Below are positions 18,907 to 29,053 of a stretch of 64,000 nucleotides of DNA, one piece after another (within the stretch, counting starts at the first letter, position 1; each line of letters begins with the position of its first letter). The DNA is from Pseudomonadota bacterium (GTDB lineage: Bacteria; Pseudomonadota; Gammaproteobacteria; Burkholderiales; JABEVD01). The notes under the pieces were generated by a model. The model was not told the origin of the DNA and did no database searches. It saw only the letters and a list, made by a program, of their open reading frames with translations. Both the position numbers and the translations under genes were made by a program. The stretch spans positions 37,543 to 101,542 of the forward strand of contig JAKBJU010000009.1 in the NCBI GenBank assembly GCA_021835845.1. The letters are read 5' to 3'.

Positions 18907-20151
18907 ATGGGATTCATGGTTGTCGACGATAGCGAGGCCATCGTCAAGCTTGTCCGCTTTCTCCTCGAATTAGCTTCCCATGAAGTCGAGGTGAGGCATT
19001 CGCCGCTGCAGGCCTTGCGCGATGCAGCGAGGCTGGAACCCGATGTGATTTTGCTGGATCTGATGATGCCGGAGCTTGACGGGTTCGAGTTGTGCAAGAA
19101 GCTCCGGGAGGATCCGCGGCTTTCCGGCACCAAGATCATCATCCTGTCGGGGAAGGCCTATGATTTCGACAAGCGGCGCGCCCGCCAGCTCGGCGCAGAC
19201 GGGTACATCGTCAAGCCGATCGATCCAAGTACTTTCCTTGATGACTTGAATGCCATTCTCGCCAGCAAGATGGAACTGACTTACTGGGGAATACGCGGAA
19301 CGCTCCCCGTTCCAGGTCAAGGGTCGTTGAGATACGGGGGCAACACTTCCTGCCTTTCCATCGAGGTCGAAGGCGAGCCCCTCCTGATCCTGGATGCGGG
19401 CAGCGGCATCAAGAAGCTGTCTGATGATCTGATGTCAAGGCGCAAAGGTCGGCTGACAGCGAAGATCCTCATCACCCATCCGCACTGGGACCATATCAAT
19501 GCATTGCCCTTTTTTGTTCCGTTGTATGTCCAGGGCAACGAAATCGAGATCATGGGCGCAAGGCATGGCGACATGAATACCTACAAGACCATCTCCGCGC
19601 AAATGGACGACATCTATTTCCCCGTCACAATCCGCGAATTCGGCGCACGCGTGTTCTTCCGGGATTTGCGCGAGGAAAGCTTCGACATCGGAAATTTCGG
19701 GATAAACACCATGCTGCTGAGCCATCCGGGCAATTGCCTCGGATACCGGATCGCCTACAAGGGCGCTTCCGTCTGCTACATCACCGACAACGAATTGTTC
19801 CGCGAGGAATCACCTTCCTACAATCCCGAATACAACGAGCGGCTCGCCGATTTCGTCAAAGATACTGACATCCTGGTTGCCGACACGACCTATCTTGACG
19901 AGGAATATGCATCCAAGGTCGGCTGGGGGCATTCCTGCGTCAACGAAGTGGTCAACCTCGCCGACAGGGCCGGGGTCAAGTCGCTCCACCTCTTTCACCA
20001 CGATCCGAACCAGGACGATGACGCCATCGACAGGAAGCTGGATCAGGCGAAAAGTCTGCTCGCCTCGATGGGCAGTCCGGTCGAGTGCGTCTGCCCTGCC
20101 GAAGGCAGCAGCTATCTTCTCGGCATGGAATTGCATCCGGGAAGTCACTGA
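18907..20151 (+). CDS. Receiver fused to MBL-fold metallohydrolase
   Basis: A 414-residue two-domain protein. The receiver (1-120) has DD at 7-8, Asp51 in ILLDLMMPELDG and VKP. The output is a metallo-beta-lactamase-fold domain with the metal motif H191-x-H193-x-D195-H196 in ITHPHWDHINAL, later conserved His/Asp in LLSHPGN and YITDNE, and an opening of WGIRGTLPVPG then RYGGNTSC. That opening is typical of the phosphodiesterase/PhnP-like branch. A phosphorylation-gated hydrolase is inferred; the substrate is unknown. The next gene's TTG start lies 1 base after its stop, so they form one operon. Confidence 0.88.
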   Translation: MGFMVVDDSEAIVKLVRFLLELASHEVEVRHSPLQALRDAARLEPDVILLDLMMPELDGFELCKKLREDPRLSGTKIIILSGKAYDFDKRRARQLGADGYIVKPIDPSTFLDDLNAILASKMELTYWGIRGTLPVPGQGSLRYGGNTSCLSIEVEGEPLLILDAGSGIKKLSDDLMSRRKGRLTAKILITHPHWDHINALPFFVPLYVQGNEIEIMGARHGDMNTYKTISAQMDDIYFPVTIREFGARVFFRDLREESFDIGNFGINTMLLSHPGNCLGYRIAYKGASVCYITDNELFREESPSYNPEYNERLADFVKDTDILVADTTYLDEEYASKVGWGHSCVNEVVNLADRAGVKSLHLFHHDPNQDDDAIDRKLDQAKSLLASMGSPVECVCPAEGSSYLLGMELHPGSH

Positions 20152-20152
20152 A

Positions 20153-23100
20153 TTGAAGGCGCCCCTTGCCCCTGACGACGAGAATCAGCGCCTCGAGGCG
20201 CTGCGCAGGCTCGAAGTCCTGGATACCGAGCCCGAGCAGCGATACGACAGGCTGACCCGCATCGCCCGTCATCACTTCCAGGTTCCCATCGCGCTCGTCA
20301 GCCTGGTCGACGCCGAGCGCCAATGGTTCAAATCGAGGCAGGGCCTGGATGCCTGCGAAACTCCCCGCAGCATATCCTTCTGCGGCCATGCCATACTGTC
20401 CGAGGAAATCTTCATGATTCCCGATGCGCTGGAGGATTCCCGCTTCGCAGACAACCCTTTGGTGACTGGTGAGCCCCATATCCGCTTCTATGCCGGTGCG
20501 CCGTTGCATTCCCCGGAAGGTCAGCGAATCGGCACGCTGTGCATCATTGATGACCGGCCTCGACAATTCTCGGTGCAAGAATTGTCGGTGCTGCGCGACC
20601 TGGCCGATGCGGTGGAGGAGGAAATCAATCGAACAGAACTCCTTCATCTCGCTCAGGAATCGAGCAGAAACGCCCGGCTGCTCGACGCGGCCGTGGAGAA
20701 TCTGCCGGTCGCACTGTTCGTGAAACGCGCAGGCGACCTGAAGATGGAGCTCATCAACAAGGCTGCCGAAGAAATCTTCGGGATCCGACGCGATGCACTG
20801 ATAGGCAGGAACGACTGGGGAAATTTCCCGAAGGAAGAAGCCGATTCCTTCGCGTTCCATGACCGCAGGGTGCTATACGAGACAGGCATCGAAGACATTC
20901 CGGAAGAAATCATCACAACCGGCGACGGGCGCAGGCTGATCCTGCATACCACCAAGGTGGCGATTCGGGACGAACAGGGAAATCCGCAGTTTCTGCTGGG
21001 CATTTCGCAAGACATCACCGAGCGCAAGAAATCCGAAGCAAGCAACCAGAGGCTTTCCCATGTGCTGGAGCGAAGCCTCAACGAAATTTACACTTTCGAT
21101 ACCGAAACGCTGAAATTCGAATACGTGAACGAGGGAGCTCGGCGCAATCTCGGCTACACGATGGAAGAGCTTCTTCACATGAGAGCCTTCGACATCAAGC
21201 CCGGCTTTGACGAAGCGAAATTCCGGGCCATGCTTGCCCCGCTGCTCAATGCTGAAAAGGACAGGCTCGTTTTCGAGGCGGTCCATCGTCGTGCCGATGG
21301 AAGCGACTATCCGGTAGAAGTGCATCTCCAACTGGTGGAGGAAAATGAAAGGCCTGTTTTTCTTGCCATGATCATGGACATCTCTCAAAGAAGGTCGCTG
21401 GAAAAAATTCTCCAGCAGGAGCGCAACATCAGCAACTCGATCCTGCAGCTTGCCGGCCCGATCATTCTGGTCATCGATGAACATGGCTCGATTGTGAGAT
21501 TCAACAGGGCGGCAGAGGAATTCACGGGATGCAGTTTCGACGAAGTGATAGGCAAGCCATACATCTGGAAAAACTTCCTGCTGCCCGAAGAACGCGCGAA
21601 TGTCGAAAAGGTGTTTTCTGCCGCCGTTTCAGGCAATGTGCCCGGCTATCATGAAAATTTCTGGGTCAACCGTCATGGCGAAAAGCGTCTGATTGGATGG
21701 GCCAATTCGGTCCTCAGGGAGGAATCGAATGGCACGCGCTTGCTGATCACGGTAGGCATCGACATTTCCGAACGCAGGCTGGCGGAAGCCAGGCTGCGCG
21801 AAAGCGAGGAAAAGCTGCGCGGATTGTACGAGCTTTCGCCTCTTGGCATTGCCCTGACCGACATGAATGGCCGCTATATCGAGTTCAACCGCGCCTTCGA
21901 GGAAATATGCGGCTACCCGCTTGAGGAACTGAATCGGCTCGACTACTGGCAGCTGACGCCGGAAAAGTATGCTGACGATGAGGCAAGACAGCTGGAAATG
22001 CTGAGAACCAGAGGATTCTACGGGCCTTACGAAAAGGAATACATGCGCAGGGACGGCAGCCTGGTTCCTATTCGCCTCAACGGTCTTCTGCTAGAAGGGC
22101 GGGACGGGAATCAGTACATCTGGTCGATCGTCGAGGATATCACCGAACAAAAGCAGAACCGGGACGCCTTGAATCAATTCGCTCTGGAAAATGAGGATCT
22201 TTACGACCACGCGCCATGCGGTTACCACTCGATCGACGAAAACGGAAGAATCGCCAAGGTCAATCAGACCGAGCTCGACTGGCTGGGTTACAGCCGGGAA
22301 GAAATGATCGGCAAACCGGTGCAGAATTTCTTCATGCTTTCCGATGAAGCTGTTTCCGCAGGTCTGAAGCAGCTCAGGAGAGACGGCAAGTTGCAAGGCG
22401 TCGAGCGTGAAGCCCTGCGCAAGGATGGCACAACATTTCCTGTCCAGCTCAACAGCACTGCCATCTATGACTCAGGCGGCAAGTTCCTCATGAGCCGCTC
22501 GGTGCTTACCGACATCAGCGTGCAAAAGAAAATGGAGCGGATGATCCGTGACAAGATGCTCGAGTTGCAGACCATACTCAACGGAACCAGCGTGGCGATT
22601 GCTTTTGTCAGGGGGAGGCGGCTGATATGGAACAACAGACGCATGGGCGAATTGTTCGGATACAGTGAGGAGGAAATGGCCGGCCAGTCGACGAGCATTT
22701 TCTACAAGTCCGTAGAGGATTTTCATTCACTCGGTATCCATGCATATGCGGCCATGATGCGTGGAGAAGTGTTCCAGAAAGAGCTGGAGATGCGCCATCG
22801 CGATGGCAATGCGATCTGGATCAACATTTCAGGCAAGGCCATTTCTCCCCAAGATTTGTCGCTCGGCAGCATATGGGTGCTCGAGGATATTTCAGCCCGC
22901 AAGGAATACGAGAACGCCTTGCGGGAAAACGCCGAATATGTGCATACCATACTGAGCAACGTGGTGGACGGAATCATCACCATCGACGAGCACGGGATCA
23001 TTTCTTCGTGGAACCCTTCTGCCGAGCGGATATTCGGTTATGCCCACGAGGAGGCGATCGGCCGCAACGTAAGCATGCTCATGCCCGAACCCTATCATGG

Positions 23101-23998
23101 CTCGCACGACAGCTACCTCCGCAATTTCCTGGAAACAGGGGTGGCACGGGTAATCGGCACCGGACGGGAAGTGGAGGGGCTGCGCAGAAACGGCGAAACC
23201 TTCCCGATGGATCTTGCGGTATCGGAGATCGCGTACAAGGGAAAGCGCATGTTCGTCGGGCTGGTACGCGACATCACCGAGCGCAAGCGGGTGGAGAAGA
23301 TGAAGAACGAATTCGTCTCCACGGTGAGCCACGAGCTGCGCACGCCGCTGACTTCGATATCGGGCACGCTGGGTCTTCTGGCAGGCGGCGTGCTGGGGGA
23401 ACTGCCGGACGCAGTGCGCGACCTGGTCGACATTGCGAACAGGAACAGCCTGAGGCTGACCCACCTGATCAACGATCTCCTGGATATCGAGAAGATCGCC
23501 TCCGGCAATCTGAAGCTCAACATGAGGGATCTGGAACTGATGACGCTCGTGGAGCAGGCGCTTGAGGAGAACAAGAGCTATGCCGACCAGTACAGGGTGA
23601 GTTACGTTCTGGCGGAGCGGGCCGACGGTGTCCGGGTCAGGGCCGATGCGGATCGCCTGATGCAGGTTCTGGCGAATTTCCTTTCCAATGCTGCGAAATT
23701 CTCTCCGGCGGGCGATCAGGTGGAAGTGAGAGTTGCGCGGGAAAACGGACGTGTGCGAGTGACTGTTCGCGATCACGGGCCGGGCATTCCCGAGGAATTC
23801 AGATCGAGGATCTTTCAGAAATTCTCGCAGGCTGATTCGTCGGACACCCGGACAAAGGGCGGGACAGGTCTGGGGCTAGCGATTTCCAGGGAACTTGCCG
23901 AACGCATGGGCGGAGAGGTCGGTTTCGAATCCGAGCCGGGACAGGGAGCCGCTTTCCATGTCGAATTTCCAGAAAAACGGGAGACGGCATCATCATGA
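20153..23998 (+). CDS. GAF / seven-PAS sensor histidine kinase
   Basis: A 1281-residue soluble kinase read from TTG 20153, chosen because GGGAAG lies 9 bases upstream and the previous stop ends 1 base before. Domains: GAF (about 10-165, with FYAGAPL and GTLCIIDD), seven PAS units of about 125 residues (about 175-1045), HisKA with His1060 in STVSHELRTPL, and HATPase with GTGLGLAIS. No membrane segment is visible. The seventh PAS has His985 in SHDSY and Arg1005 in VIGTGRE, spaced 20 as His200 and Arg220 of FixL, so it is a candidate heme O2 sensor. Its stop overlaps the next receiver by 4 bases. Confidence 0.92.
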   Translation: MKAPLAPDDENQRLEALRRLEVLDTEPEQRYDRLTRIARHHFQVPIALVSLVDAERQWFKSRQGLDACETPRSISFCGHAILSEEIFMIPDALEDSRFADNPLVTGEPHIRFYAGAPLHSPEGQRIGTLCIIDDRPRQFSVQELSVLRDLADAVEEEINRTELLHLAQESSRNARLLDAAVENLPVALFVKRAGDLKMELINKAAEEIFGIRRDALIGRNDWGNFPKEEADSFAFHDRRVLYETGIEDIPEEIITTGDGRRLILHTTKVAIRDEQGNPQFLLGISQDITERKKSEASNQRLSHVLERSLNEIYTFDTETLKFEYVNEGARRNLGYTMEELLHMRAFDIKPGFDEAKFRAMLAPLLNAEKDRLVFEAVHRRADGSDYPVEVHLQLVEENERPVFLAMIMDISQRRSLEKILQQERNISNSILQLAGPIILVIDEHGSIVRFNRAAEEFTGCSFDEVIGKPYIWKNFLLPEERANVEKVFSAAVSGNVPGYHENFWVNRHGEKRLIGWANSVLREESNGTRLLITVGIDISERRLAEARLRESEEKLRGLYELSPLGIALTDMNGRYIEFNRAFEEICGYPLEELNRLDYWQLTPEKYADDEARQLEMLRTRGFYGPYEKEYMRRDGSLVPIRLNGLLLEGRDGNQYIWSIVEDITEQKQNRDALNQFALENEDLYDHAPCGYHSIDENGRIAKVNQTELDWLGYSREEMIGKPVQNFFMLSDEAVSAGLKQLRRDGKLQGVEREALRKDGTTFPVQLNSTAIYDSGGKFLMSRSVLTDISVQKKMERMIRDKMLELQTILNGTSVAIAFVRGRRLIWNNRRMGELFGYSEEEMAGQSTSIFYKSVEDFHSLGIHAYAAMMRGEVFQKELEMRHRDGNAIWINISGKAISPQDLSLGSIWVLEDISARKEYENALRENAEYVHTILSNVVDGIITIDEHGIISSWNPSAERIFGYAHEEAIGRNVSMLMPEPYHGSHDSYLRNFLETGVARVIGTGREVEGLRRNGETFPMDLAVSEIAYKGKRMFVGLVRDITERKRVEKMKNEFVSTVSHELRTPLTSISGTLGLLAGGVLGELPDAVRDLVDIANRNSLRLTHLINDLLDIEKIASGNLKLNMRDLELMTLVEQALEENKSYADQYRVSYVLAERADGVRVRADADRLMQVLANFLSNAAKFSPAGDQVEVRVARENGRVRVTVRDHGPGIPEEFRSRIFQKFSQADSSDTRTKGGTGLGLAISRELAERMGGEVGFESEPGQGAAFHVEFPEKRETASS

Positions 23999-24381
23999 AA
24001 TCCTTGCATAAAATATTGTACGTTGAAGATGAGCCGGGGATTCAGACCGTGGCGAAGCTCGCGCTGGAGATGGTGGGGAAATTCACCGTCAAGCTGTGCT
24101 CTTCCGGTGAGGAAGCATTGTCAGAGGTCGCCGGATTTGCTCCGGACATGATCCTGCTGGACGTGATGATGCCCGGCATGGATGGTCCTGACACGCTGGG
24201 CAGGCTGCGACAGATTCCCGGATTCGCGCAGGTTCCGGTCGCCTTCATGACCGCCAAGATCCAGCCACATGAAGTCGAATACTACAAATCGCTGGGCGCG
24301 GTGGACGTGATCGCCAAGCCCTTCGATCCGATGCAGCTTTCCAATCAGGTGAGGCTGATCTGGGAGAAGGCGCATGCTTGA
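23995..24381 (+). CDS. Single-domain response regulator
   Basis: A 128-residue receiver with ED at 11-12, phospho-acceptor Asp56 in ILLDVMMPGMDG, Thr in FMTAK and Lys in IAKPFDP. ATGA overlap with the kinase stop indicates translational coupling, so that kinase is the probable donor. The next gene starts 8 bases before this stop. It could shuttle phosphate between the kinase and the downstream Hpt domains. Confidence 0.93.
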   Translation: MKSLHKILYVEDEPGIQTVAKLALEMVGKFTVKLCSSGEEALSEVAGFAPDMILLDVMMPGMDGPDTLGRLRQIPGFAQVPVAFMTAKIQPHEVEYYKSLGAVDVIAKPFDPMQLSNQVRLIWEKAHA

Positions 24382-26020
24382 TGACGCATTTGCAGCCGAG
24401 CTGGCCAACCTGCGCGATGCGTATCTCGGGCGCCTGCCAGAAGAGCTTTCCAGGATCATCGATCTAGCCAGGAAGCTGGAAGAAGGTGACCGGTCGGTGC
24501 TGGATGAATTGCACATGAGCTTGCACAAGATCGCAGGATCCGGCGGCACGTTCGGATTAGCCGAGCTGAGCGAGAGCGCGAGAATGCTGGAGCAGCGATG
24601 CAAAGCATTCATGTCGGGGGAGAAGGACGGCATTCCGGACTTTCTTTCGGAACTTTCATCCCTGCAATCCAGCCTGCCGCAATCGAGCGCGCCTGACCTG
24701 CCCAAGTCCGAAGCAGCCGAACCCGATGCGGTTGACGAGCGGGCTGCCCGTTTGTGGCTGGTGGATGATGACGATCGTTCCCAGAACGAATTGCCTCATC
24801 TTCTCGAGCAGTTCGGCTATCAGGTGAAATTCTTCAGGCGATTCGTTGATGCCGAATCCGCGCTCTCGCAGGACAATCCAGATTTGCTCATCATGGGCGT
24901 CAGCTTTGCCGAAGAAGGGCTGGATGCAACAGAGGAGATGCTGAGGCGCCCGGTTTTCAAGATGATGCGCTGTCCCATCCTGTTTGTTTCGGATCGGGGC
25001 GATTTTATGACCAGGCTTCGGGCGGTGCGCATGGGCGCCCAGGGGTTTCTGATGAAGCCGCTTGACGTGCCCAGGCTCGCCGAGCAGCTGGAGCAGATAT
25101 TCGAGAAGCGGAACCCGGCATCCTGCCGAGTGCTGATCGTCGACGATGACGAAGCATTGAGCGCGCATTACCGTCTGGTGCTCATGGCGGCGGGAATGGA
25201 AGTGGATGTCCTGAATCGGCCGGAAGAAGTGATCGAGCGGGTGTACGAATTCCATCCGGAAATCGTTCTGATGGACATCCACATGGGCCATTGCAGCGGT
25301 GCTGAGCTTGCCGCCGTGATCCGCCAGCACGATGCCTGGGTTGGCCTGCCGATCGTATATCTCTCGGCCGAAACGGATCTGGACGAGCAGATCAGGGCAA
25401 TGGGGGTCGGCGCTGACGACTTCCTGACCAAGCCGATTTCCAATGCCCAGCTGGTCGCCGCAGTCAAGGTGCGAGCCGCACGAGCAAAGCAGCTTTCCGA
25501 CCTGATGTCCAAGGACAGCATGACCGGCCTCCTCAAGCATTCTCGCATCAAGGAGGAACTGGCCCTCGAGCTGTCACGCGCGCAGCGCAGCGGCAAGCCG
25601 ATGAGCGTGGTCATGACCGACATCGACCATTTCAAGAAGGTCAACGACACTTACGGACATGCTGTCGGCGACCGGGTGATCCGCGCCGTCGCCCACCTCC
25701 TTAAGCAGCGCCTGCGCAAGACCGACATCATTGGCCGCTACGGCGGTGAAGAGTTCGTCGCGGTGCTGCCCGAGTGCGATGCCGAAACCGCGCGGAGAAT
25801 CATGGACGACATCAGGGAGCGCTTCTCCCAATTGCGCTTCAGGCAAGACGAAACCGAATTCGGCTGCACGCTGAGCGCAGGAGTCGCCTGCAACCTGGAA
25901 TCCCCTACGGCCGATCCCAGTGAACTGCTGGTTTCGGCCGACGAGGCGCTCTACCAGGCCAAGCACGGCGGACGCAACCAGGTACGCATTGCGCACGGCA
26001 GGCCGAATCATGGAAGATGA
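24374..26020 (+). CDS. Hpt-REC-REC-GGDEF diguanylate cyclase
   Basis: A 548-residue protein. The N-terminal Hpt has His51 in SLHKIAGSGGTFG. The first receiver is degenerate: the phospho-acceptor position reads IMGVSF (Gly instead of Asp). The second is intact, with VLMDIHMGHCSG. The GGDEF domain carries an active GGEEF and an I-site RxxD (RKTD) five residues before it. It therefore predicts c-di-GMP synthesis gated by phosphorelay, with product inhibition. It overlaps the genes on both sides. Confidence 0.93.
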   Translation: MLDDAFAAELANLRDAYLGRLPEELSRIIDLARKLEEGDRSVLDELHMSLHKIAGSGGTFGLAELSESARMLEQRCKAFMSGEKDGIPDFLSELSSLQSSLPQSSAPDLPKSEAAEPDAVDERAARLWLVDDDDRSQNELPHLLEQFGYQVKFFRRFVDAESALSQDNPDLLIMGVSFAEEGLDATEEMLRRPVFKMMRCPILFVSDRGDFMTRLRAVRMGAQGFLMKPLDVPRLAEQLEQIFEKRNPASCRVLIVDDDEALSAHYRLVLMAAGMEVDVLNRPEEVIERVYEFHPEIVLMDIHMGHCSGAELAAVIRQHDAWVGLPIVYLSAETDLDEQIRAMGVGADDFLTKPISNAQLVAAVKVRAARAKQLSDLMSKDSMTGLLKHSRIKEELALELSRAQRSGKPMSVVMTDIDHFKKVNDTYGHAVGDRVIRAVAHLLKQRLRKTDIIGRYGGEEFVAVLPECDAETARRIMDDIRERFSQLRFRQDETEFGCTLSAGVACNLESPTADPSELLVSADEALYQAKHGGRNQVRIAHGRPNHGR

Positions 26021-26790
26021 TCCCCTTAAGGCCATGCTGGAGCAGCTGCGCCGCAGCTTTCTGGATGAGCTTCCGGACAAAGTTGGCCGCATAGAATCGC
26101 TGCTCATCCAAATGGAAAGGATCGGGCCTTCCACGGAAGATTTCAATGAAATCTACCGCATTGTTCACAGTCTGAAGGGCAGCGGCGGAACATTCGGCCT
26201 GCACGTCATCACAGCCATCAGCCATCAGCCATCAGTTCGAAGATCTGCTGAACATCGCTGAAGGCGGAAGGAAATTCAATTCGTCGCGGATTGCCCTGAG
26301 CCTCGAATACCTCGATTTGCTGAGACAGGCTGGCGAGCAGATTGAATCGGCAATGGAGAATTATTCCCAGATCGAAAAGCAGCTGGTCATGCTTCGCTCC
26401 AGGCTGATTCCGAAACAGTTTTCCGTGCTTCTTGCAAACGGGTCGAAACTGGAGACCAGTTTCTGCATGCAGGCATTGTCGCAATTGCCTATTCATGTGG
26501 CGGTGGTGAAGGATGGCCTGCAGGCACTGGTGAGGGCCACTTCCGAACCCTTTGACCTGATGATCGCCGCCAATGCCATTCCGTACATCAGCGGCACTGC
26601 CGTGATTGCAGCATTGAAGCTTTCCGATCCGAGATTCTCAAGAATCAGGACGATCCTGCTGACATCGGACGAAAATCTGATGAATTCAGACAGGCGCGAT
26701 ACCGATGCGGATTACACCATCTTTAAGGATGGCAACCTGATGTCAAACCTGTTCGATGCAGTCAAGCGATCCCTTGCGCTGCCGAACTGA
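26010..26790 (+). pseudogene. Hpt plus degenerate receiver, frameshifted at a heptanucleotide repeat
   Basis: The frame opens at ATG 26010, inside the previous gene's end, and encodes an Hpt domain with His53 in RIVHSLKGSGGTFG. At 26215-26235 the 7-mer CCATCAG occurs three times, and reading then ends at 26261. Removing one unit joins AISHQ to FEDLLNIAEGG and restores a frame through to 26790 (257 residues). The C-terminal part is receiver-like but lacks the usual acidic pocket. It is either a pseudogene or a gene switched by repeat slippage. It closes the operon begun at 18907. Confidence 0.8.
26215..26235 (+). repeat. (CCATCAG)x3 tandem heptanucleotide
   Basis: Three perfect 7-bp units lie inside an Hpt coding region. 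Because 7 is not a multiple of 3, gain or loss of one unit switches frame. Two units give the open reading frame; the three present here close it. Confidence 0.85.
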
Positions 26791-26946
26791 CCGTCTTCAT
26801 GCAAAGAGGACGCTGGATTTTCGGGTTGATGTCGCTTAACTGAAGCGAATTAGGCAACATGGCCTCATCCGTTAGAGTTATTGATCAACCGCTTAAATAC
26901 GTGTATTTTAAACCCTCCTTCCAACTCAGGCAAGCATCCAAATCAT

Positions 26947-28992
26947 ATGGCATTTTTCGGAAATTGCAGGAACCTTCAGTCGCAAATGGACAAGGCCGCA
27001 TCCATCATTTCAAAGATGGCGCAAGGAGAATTTGAAACCCCTATCGAGGCTGGCGATCCATTGACAAAATCCCTGAAAATGCTTCAAGCCAGGATCGATG
27101 AGCAACGCTCGGCCATGCAATCGATGAAGCGCGAGCTTGAAAGAGTCAATCATGATTTGTCCGACATGAGGCGGATCAAGACTGCGCTCGACCATGTATC
27201 CACGAATGTCATGATCGCAGATGGCGAGCGCAACATCGTGTACATGAACGAAGCCGTGCAGGCTATGCTTGCCGAAGCGTCCGATGACATTCGCAAAGAC
27301 ATTCCCAGTTTCAGTGTATCCACGCTGGTCGGTTCCAATATTGACACCTTTCACAAGAATCCCATGCATCAAAGGCAAATGGTGGAGAACCTCAACGGTA
27401 CCCATCATGCACAAATCACCATAGGAGGAAGGTCGTTCCATTTGACCGCAAATCCGATCATCGACTCTGCCGGAAAAAGCATGGGCACCGTAGTCGAATG
27501 GGAGGATAAAACCTCAGAACTCGCTGCTGAAAAGGCCGCCGCAAAAATGCAGGATGAGATGAAGCTCATCAAGGATGCGCTGGACGCGGTCAGCACCAAC
27601 GTGATGATCGCCAATTCGGAAAGAGACATTGTTTTCATGAACAAGTCGATCATCGGCATGCTCAGGAATGCGGAAAATGACATCCGGCGCGCTCTGCCCC
27701 ATTTCAGCGTGTCCAAGCTCCAAGGGGCGAATATCGATCAGTTCCATAGAAATCCGGCCCACCAGAAACAAATGCTTTCGACGCTGAAAAGTACGCACCG
27801 CACCCAGATCGAACTGGCTGGCAGGACCTTCTCCCTCATCGCCAATCCCATAGTCGGCGAACGGGGGAATCATCTCGGATCGGTGGTTGAATGGGCAGAC
27901 AGAACGATGGAAGTGGCCGTTGAAAGGGAAGTTGCGGAAATTGTTGATGCGGCAGCCAATGGCGATTTCAAAAGGCGTGTGGGCCTAGAGGGCAAGCATG
28001 GATTTTTCAAGCAGCTTGCCGAAGGCATCAACAGAATCATGGCCATCAGTTCGGAAGGATTGGGAGAAGTCGAGCGCGTTCTGCGGGCACTGTCGCAAGG
28101 AGATCTGACCCAGAAGATAGACAAGGATTTTGCTGGCACATTCGGGCAACTCAAGGATGACTCGAATCAAACTGTAGCGAAACTCAAGGAAATCGTTTCG
28201 GGCATCAAGGAATCGGCGGAAGCAATCAAACTCGCATCAAGCGAAATTGCCATTGGAAATACCGATCTCTCGCAGCGAACCGAAGAGCAGGCATCCAGTC
28301 TTGAAGAGACTGCGTCGAGCATGGAAGAACTCACTTCAACTGTCAAGCACAATGCGGACAACGCACATCAGGCCAATGAGCTTGCTCGTGGCGCAAGTGA
28401 CATCGCAAAGCGCGGGGGGATAACGGTCAACGAAGTGGTGCGCACCATGGCATCGATCAATGACAGCTCCAGAAAGATCGTCGAAATCATAAGCGTCATT
28501 GATGGCATTGCTTTTCAGACAAACATACTGGCGTTGAATGCTGCTGTTGAGGCCGCCAGGGCCGGAGAGCAGGGCAAGGGATTCGCCGTTGTTGCAGGTG
28601 AAGTCAGGAATCTTGCCCAACGCAGCGCCTCTGCAGCCAAGGAAATCAAGTCGCTTATCAACGACTCGGTTCAGAAAGTCGACGCTGGAACGAAGCTTGT
28701 AGACGAAGCCGGAAAAACCATGGATGAAATTGTCACTTCAGTTCAACATGTATCAGACATCATCTCTGAGATTACCGCCGCTTCTCGCGAACAAAGCCAG
28801 GGAATTGAGCAAGTCAATCAGGCCATTACCCAGATGGATGATGTGACCCAGCAAAACGCGGCGCTCGTTGAGGAAGCTGCTGCGGCTGCGGAATCCCTCA
28901 GCGAGCAAGCCAACAGTCTGTCGCAGGCCGTCTCTGCCTTCAAAATCAGCAGCACGATGAGCGCGTTGCTGCCTACTGCAATTCGCCCGTAA
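26947..28992 (+). CDS. Soluble chemoreceptor with two Aer2-type heme PAS domains
   Basis: A 681-residue receptor from ATG 26947, where conserved sequence starts; no clear ribosome site. Two PAS domains (about 78-190 and 206-320) each show STNVMIA, F-H-[KR]-NP-x-HQ and VVEW. His136/Trp185 and His267/Trp316 are each 49 apart, matching the heme-related His234 and Trp283 of Pseudomonas Aer2. A HAMP-like region ([11 protein letters not shown]) and a signalling hairpin with [20 protein letters not shown] follow. No membrane segment and no CheR pentapeptide; it ends AIRP. O2 sensing is inferred. Confidence 0.92.
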   Translation: MAFFGNCRNLQSQMDKAASIISKMAQGEFETPIEAGDPLTKSLKMLQARIDEQRSAMQSMKRELERVNHDLSDMRRIKTALDHVSTNVMIADGERNIVYMNEAVQAMLAEASDDIRKDIPSFSVSTLVGSNIDTFHKNPMHQRQMVENLNGTHHAQITIGGRSFHLTANPIIDSAGKSMGTVVEWEDKTSELAAEKAAAKMQDEMKLIKDALDAVSTNVMIANSERDIVFMNKSIIGMLRNAENDIRRALPHFSVSKLQGANIDQFHRNPAHQKQMLSTLKSTHRTQIELAGRTFSLIANPIVGERGNHLGSVVEWADRTMEVAVEREVAEIVDAAANGDFKRRVGLEGKHGFFKQLAEGINRIMAISSEGLGEVERVLRALSQGDLTQKIDKDFAGTFGQLKDDSNQTVAKLKEIVSGIKESAEAIKLASSEIAIGNTDLSQRTEEQASSLEETASSMEELTSTVKHNADNAHQANELARGASDIAKRGGITVNEVVRTMASINDSSRKIVEIISVIDGIAFQTNILALNAAVEAARAGEQGKGFAVVAGEVRNLAQRSASAAKEIKSLINDSVQKVDAGTKLVDEAGKTMDEIVTSVQHVSDIISEITAASREQSQGIEQVNQAITQMDDVTQQNAALVEEAAAAAESLSEQANSLSQAVSAFKISSTMSALLPTAIRP

Positions 28993-29053
28993 GCCTATTG
29001 AACTGTTACAATTCGATTTAAGAAAACTTGTCGATTCAGTGCACATTGAGTTT

